Part shown: piece by piece, positions 61,508-64,000 of the stretch
Numbering within the stretch: position 1 is the first letter of the stretch
How the letters are laid out: each line of letters opens with the position of its first letter
Assembly (NCBI RefSeq): GCF_024347535.1
Contig: NZ_AP025497.1
Span: forward strand, 2,542,001 to 2,606,000
DNA: 64,000 nucleotides
Reading direction: 5' to 3'
From: Vibrio kanaloae
GTDB lineage: Bacteria > Pseudomonadota > Gammaproteobacteria > Enterobacterales > Vibrionaceae
The notes under the pieces: generated by a model
The model's input: only the letters and a program-made list of their open reading frames with translations
Databases searched by the model: none
Told to the model about the DNA's origin: nothing
Position numbers and translations under genes: made by a program

Positions 61508-62976
61508 TGGGTAAGCCTACTGGATTTTTAGAACACGGTCGTGAGCTTCCAAAGAAGCTCGACCCGTCAGTTCGAATTGAAGACAACAAAGAGTTCGTAC
61601 TCAACGAAGAGTTTGGTAACAAGATCAATACTCAAGCCTCTCGCTGTATGGACTGTGGCGTACCTTTCTGTCACAACGGCTGTCCGATTGGTAACATCAT
61701 CCCAGAATTCAATGATGCGGTTTACCGTGACAGCTGGGAAGAGGCTTGGAATATCCTAAGCTCTACCAACAACTTCCCTGAGTTTACAGGTCGTGTTTGC
61801 CCTGCTCCTTGTGAAAGTGCCTGTGTTCTTGGTATCAACCAAGACCCAATCACTATATGTAATATCGAGAAAACGATTGTAGAAACTGCGTACCGTGAAG
61901 GGTACGCAAAACCTAAAACACCACGCTCTCGCACAGGTAAAACTGTCGCAGTTATCGGTTCTGGCCCTGCTGGTTTAGCCGCCGCTGAGCAGCTAAACAG
62001 CGCTGGTCACTCGGTGACGGTATTTGAACGTGACGAGAAAGTCGGTGGTCTACTTCGCTTCGGTATCCCAGATTTCAAACTGGGTATGGACGTGATTGAT
62101 CGTAAGATCAACCTAATGGCTGAAGCTGGCGTTGAATTTAAAGTTAACCAACACATCGGTGTTGATGTTAATGCTCAACAGTTACGCCAGGAGTTTGATG
62201 TAGTATTGCTAACGGGTGGTTCTACGGTGCCACGCGACTTACCAATCCCAGGTCGTGAGCTGGAAGGCGTTCACTTTGCCATGGAATTCCTTGGTCAAAA
62301 CAACCGCCGTGCTAACGAATTAGATCTTAAGACAGAAGAGATTCACGCTAAAGATAAGCACATTGTGGTTATCGGTGGTGGTGATACAGGTTCTGACTGT
62401 GTGGGCACATCAAACCGTCATAAGGCAGCAAGCATTACTCAGGTTGAGATCATGCCGATCCCACCAGAGAAGCGCCCTGCAAACATGCCTTGGCCTCAAT
62501 ACCCAATGATCATGAAAACCACCACTTCTCACGAAGAAGGTTGTGAACGTCACTGGAACATCTTAACCAAAGAGTTCATCGGTAACGAACAAGGTCAAGT
62601 GACGGGTCTACGTATTGCTGACATCGTTTGGCAAGATGCAAAACCAGGTGAACGTCCAGGTTTTGACGAAGTAGCGAACTCTGAACGTGTTATTCCTTGT
62701 GACATGGCATTTCTAGCAATGGGCTTCTTACACCCAGAGCCAACAGGCGTACTTGCTCAACTAGACATTAAACTGGACGAGCGCGGTAACGTCGCTTCTG
62801 AAGGTTTTGCGACGAACCAGAAAGGCGTTTTCGCTGCTGGTGATATGCGTACTGGTCAATCTCTGGTTGTACGTTGTATTAATGAAGGTCGTGAATGTGC
62901 CATTGCCATTGATGATTTCTTAATGGGTAACTCAAACTTAGAAGCGAAAGCGGATTCACTCATGCTTTCCGCATAA
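61507..62976 (+). CDS. gltD: Glutamate synthase (NADPH) small subunit
   Basis: GltD moves electrons from NADPH through FAD and two 4Fe-4S clusters to GltB. The 489-residue protein has cysteine clusters CMDCGVPFCHNGCPIGN and CPAPCESACVLGI near the N terminus, an FAD motif VIGSGPAGLAAAEQL, and an NADPH motif VIGGGDTGSDCVGTS. E. coli GltD is 472 aa. It starts at the last base of gltB (TAATG), with AGTGGAGG upstream. A pair of hairpins ends the operon. Confidence 0.98.
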   Translation: MGKPTGFLEHGRELPKKLDPSVRIEDNKEFVLNEEFGNKINTQASRCMDCGVPFCHNGCPIGNIIPEFNDAVYRDSWEEAWNILSSTNNFPEFTGRVCPAPCESACVLGINQDPITICNIEKTIVETAYREGYAKPKTPRSRTGKTVAVIGSGPAGLAAAEQLNSAGHSVTVFERDEKVGGLLRFGIPDFKLGMDVIDRKINLMAEAGVEFKVNQHIGVDVNAQQLRQEFDVVLLTGGSTVPRDLPIPGRELEGVHFAMEFLGQNNRRANELDLKTEEIHAKDKHIVVIGGGDTGSDCVGTSNRHKAASITQVEIMPIPPEKRPANMPWPQYPMIMKTTTSHEEGCERHWNILTKEFIGNEQGQVTGLRIADIVWQDAKPGERPGFDEVANSERVIPCDMAFLAMGFLHPEPTGVLAQLDIKLDERGNVASEGFATNQKGVFAAGDMRTGQSLVVRCINEGRECAIAIDDFLMGNSNLEAKADSLMLSA

Positions 62977-62986
62977 TATTTCTCGG

Positions 62987-63007
62987 GCTAGCGTTGATGA
63001 CGCTAGC
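62987..63007 (+). repeat. First hairpin after gltD
   Basis: GCTAGCGT and ACGCTAGC, 5-nt loop, 10 bp after gltD, with no T run. It shares the GCTAGC core with the terminator 40 bp further on. Confidence 0.6.
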
Positions 63008-63045
63008 TTAGAGGAAAGGCAACACCCTTCCTAACTTTTATGTTT

Positions 63046-63072
63046 GGCTAGCACTTGATGCTAGCCTTTTTT
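63046..63072 (+). terminator. gltBD terminator
   Basis: GGCTAGCA and TGCTAGCC, 5-nt loop, followed by T6. It ends the gltBD transcript. The sequence from here to 63399 is AT-rich upstream DNA of the next gene, in which I see no element with confidence. Confidence 0.85.
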
Positions 63073-63399
63073 CTATCCGCCCGTAGCTTTCCATTTCACC
63101 TTGTTGCATACGTTAAATATCGTTAATACCCAGCCTCTTATATCTCATTGATATCCATCGACTATTTTAGATTATTAAGTGGCTAATCGCGTTTATGCAT
63201 GATAATTAACCATGAACTTGACCTTAAACACAATTAGCTATACGTTGTAAATCTGGTGAAAACAAAACCGAACGGTATTGTTCATACAACCAATACGTTT
63301 TAACTAGCTAAAAAATAATAAGTTTATAAAAAATAACAAGTACATGAATAGTTAGTCATTTACTGTCTGGATGACAGAGAAGCAAAAGGGAGAATTGCA

Positions 63400-64000
63400 A
63401 TGGCTCTATATGATCCTAGTCTTGAAAAAGACAACTGTGGATTTGGTTTAATAGCGCAAATGGAAGGCCAACCGAGTCATAAGTTGGTACGAACTGCTAT
63501 TTCAGCCCTCGATCGCATGACACACCGTGGTGGTATTGCTGCGGATGGTAAAACAGGAGATGGCTGTGGCTTATTGCTTCAGAAGCCAGACTCTTATCTC
63601 AGAATTATTGCAGAAGAGAATAACTTCAAGCTCGGCAAGCAATACGCTGTCGGCATGATTTTCTTCAGCCAAGATCCAATCAAAGCGCAATCCGCGCAAG
63701 ACATCGTCAATAAAGAGCTCGCTCAAGAAACCTTAACTGTTGCAGGTTGGCGCGTAGTGCCGACCAACACTGACGTATTAGGTCCGATTGCCAAAGATTC
63801 TGTTCCCAATATTCAGCAAGTGTTTATCTCAGCTCCTGCTGGCTGGCGTGAACGCGATATTGAACGACGCCTTTATATCGCGCGTCGTAGAATTGAAAAA
63901 CAGATCACCGAAGACAAAGATTTCTATATTTGTAGCCTTTCAACACAAGTCATGGTTTACAAAGGTCTGTGTATGCCGGCCGATCTTCCGCGATTTTACC
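63400..64000 (+). CDS. Second glutamate synthase large subunit, 5' part
   Basis: The frame runs off the window after 200 codons. The product begins MALYDPSLEKDN and then the Ntn nucleophile Cys13 (NCGFGLIAQ), so the propeptide is 12 residues, shorter than in the first gltB. The following MTHRGGIAADGKTGDGCGLL is the glutamine amidotransferase motif of GltB. GGGAG lies 7 nt before the ATG. A second gltBD set next to the first is known in V. cholerae as I recall, but paralogue roles are unclear. Confidence 0.93.
   Translation, partial: MALYDPSLEKDNCGFGLIAQMEGQPSHKLVRTAISALDRMTHRGGIAADGKTGDGCGLLLQKPDSYLRIIAEENNFKLGKQYAVGMIFFSQDPIKAQSAQDIVNKELAQETLTVAGWRVVPTNTDVLGPIAKDSVPNIQQVFISAPAGWRERDIERRLYIARRRIEKQITEDKDFYICSLSTQVMVYKGLCMPADLPRFY

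Overview
This window looks like chromosome 1 of a marine Vibrio, most likely near the Splendidus clade. The evidence is Vibrio marker genes (hlyU, vpsR, nptA), Vibrio-type small proteins, high identity to Vibrio housekeeping proteins as I remember them, moderate GC content and gammaproteobacterial gene order. No tRNA, rRNA, insertion sequence, prophage or CRISPR array was seen. It is ordinary core chromosome, and the interest lies mostly in regulatory DNA, leaders and very small genes.

Layout. 1-3.6 kb: the end of a CstA/BtsT-family transporter, then a LytS-type sensor kinase and a LytTR response regulator. 3.7-12.1 kb: the conserved block murJ, ribF, ileS, lspA, fkpB, ispH (minus strand), with rpsT divergent and using a UUG start. 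12.4-15.3 kb: hlyU, nhaR and the Na+/phosphate transporter nptA. 15.5-20.8 kb: the operon rppH-ptsP-tauE-like-lgt-thyA. 20.8-21.4 kb: a noncoding DnaA-box cluster next to mutH that resembles E. coli DARS2. 22-24.8 kb: small genes (DUF6482-like, DUF1127, a 40-codon ORF) and the biofilm regulator vpsR.

25-32.2 kb: lysS, prfB (with its programmed +1 frameshift), recJ, dsbC and xerD, with fldB divergent. 32.3-36.1 kb: brnQ, trmN and srmB. 36.2-43 kb: yaaA, an alanine/glycine:Na+ symporter, a DUF3545 protein, a hemerythrin protein, ung, a His-rich 36-codon ORF, nfo, and grcA behind two FNR boxes spaced 53 bp. 43-48 kb: the thrABC operon with a Thr/Ile-rich leader peptide and attenuator. 48-56.4 kb: an outer-membrane-like protein, an RraA-like protein, arcA, a lipoprotein, arcB, a PAS-GGDEF cyclase and yhcC. 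56.7-64 kb: gltB-gltD with a structured leader, then the start of a second gltB cut by the window end.

Several genes work together. ArcA, ArcB, two FNR-type promoters and GrcA form a redox/anaerobic set. GltBD, ThrABC, BrnQ and the amino-acid symporter serve amino-acid supply. The GGDEF enzyme and VpsR both belong to c-di-GMP biology. MutH, RecJ, XerD, Ung and Nfo cover DNA repair and chromosome maintenance. Many starts were moved inward from the longest open frame because a Shine-Dalgarno sequence and family length support it (ribF, rpsT, hlyU, rppH, mutH, dsbC, xerD, thrA, thrB, arcA, the symporter and the hemerythrin gene).
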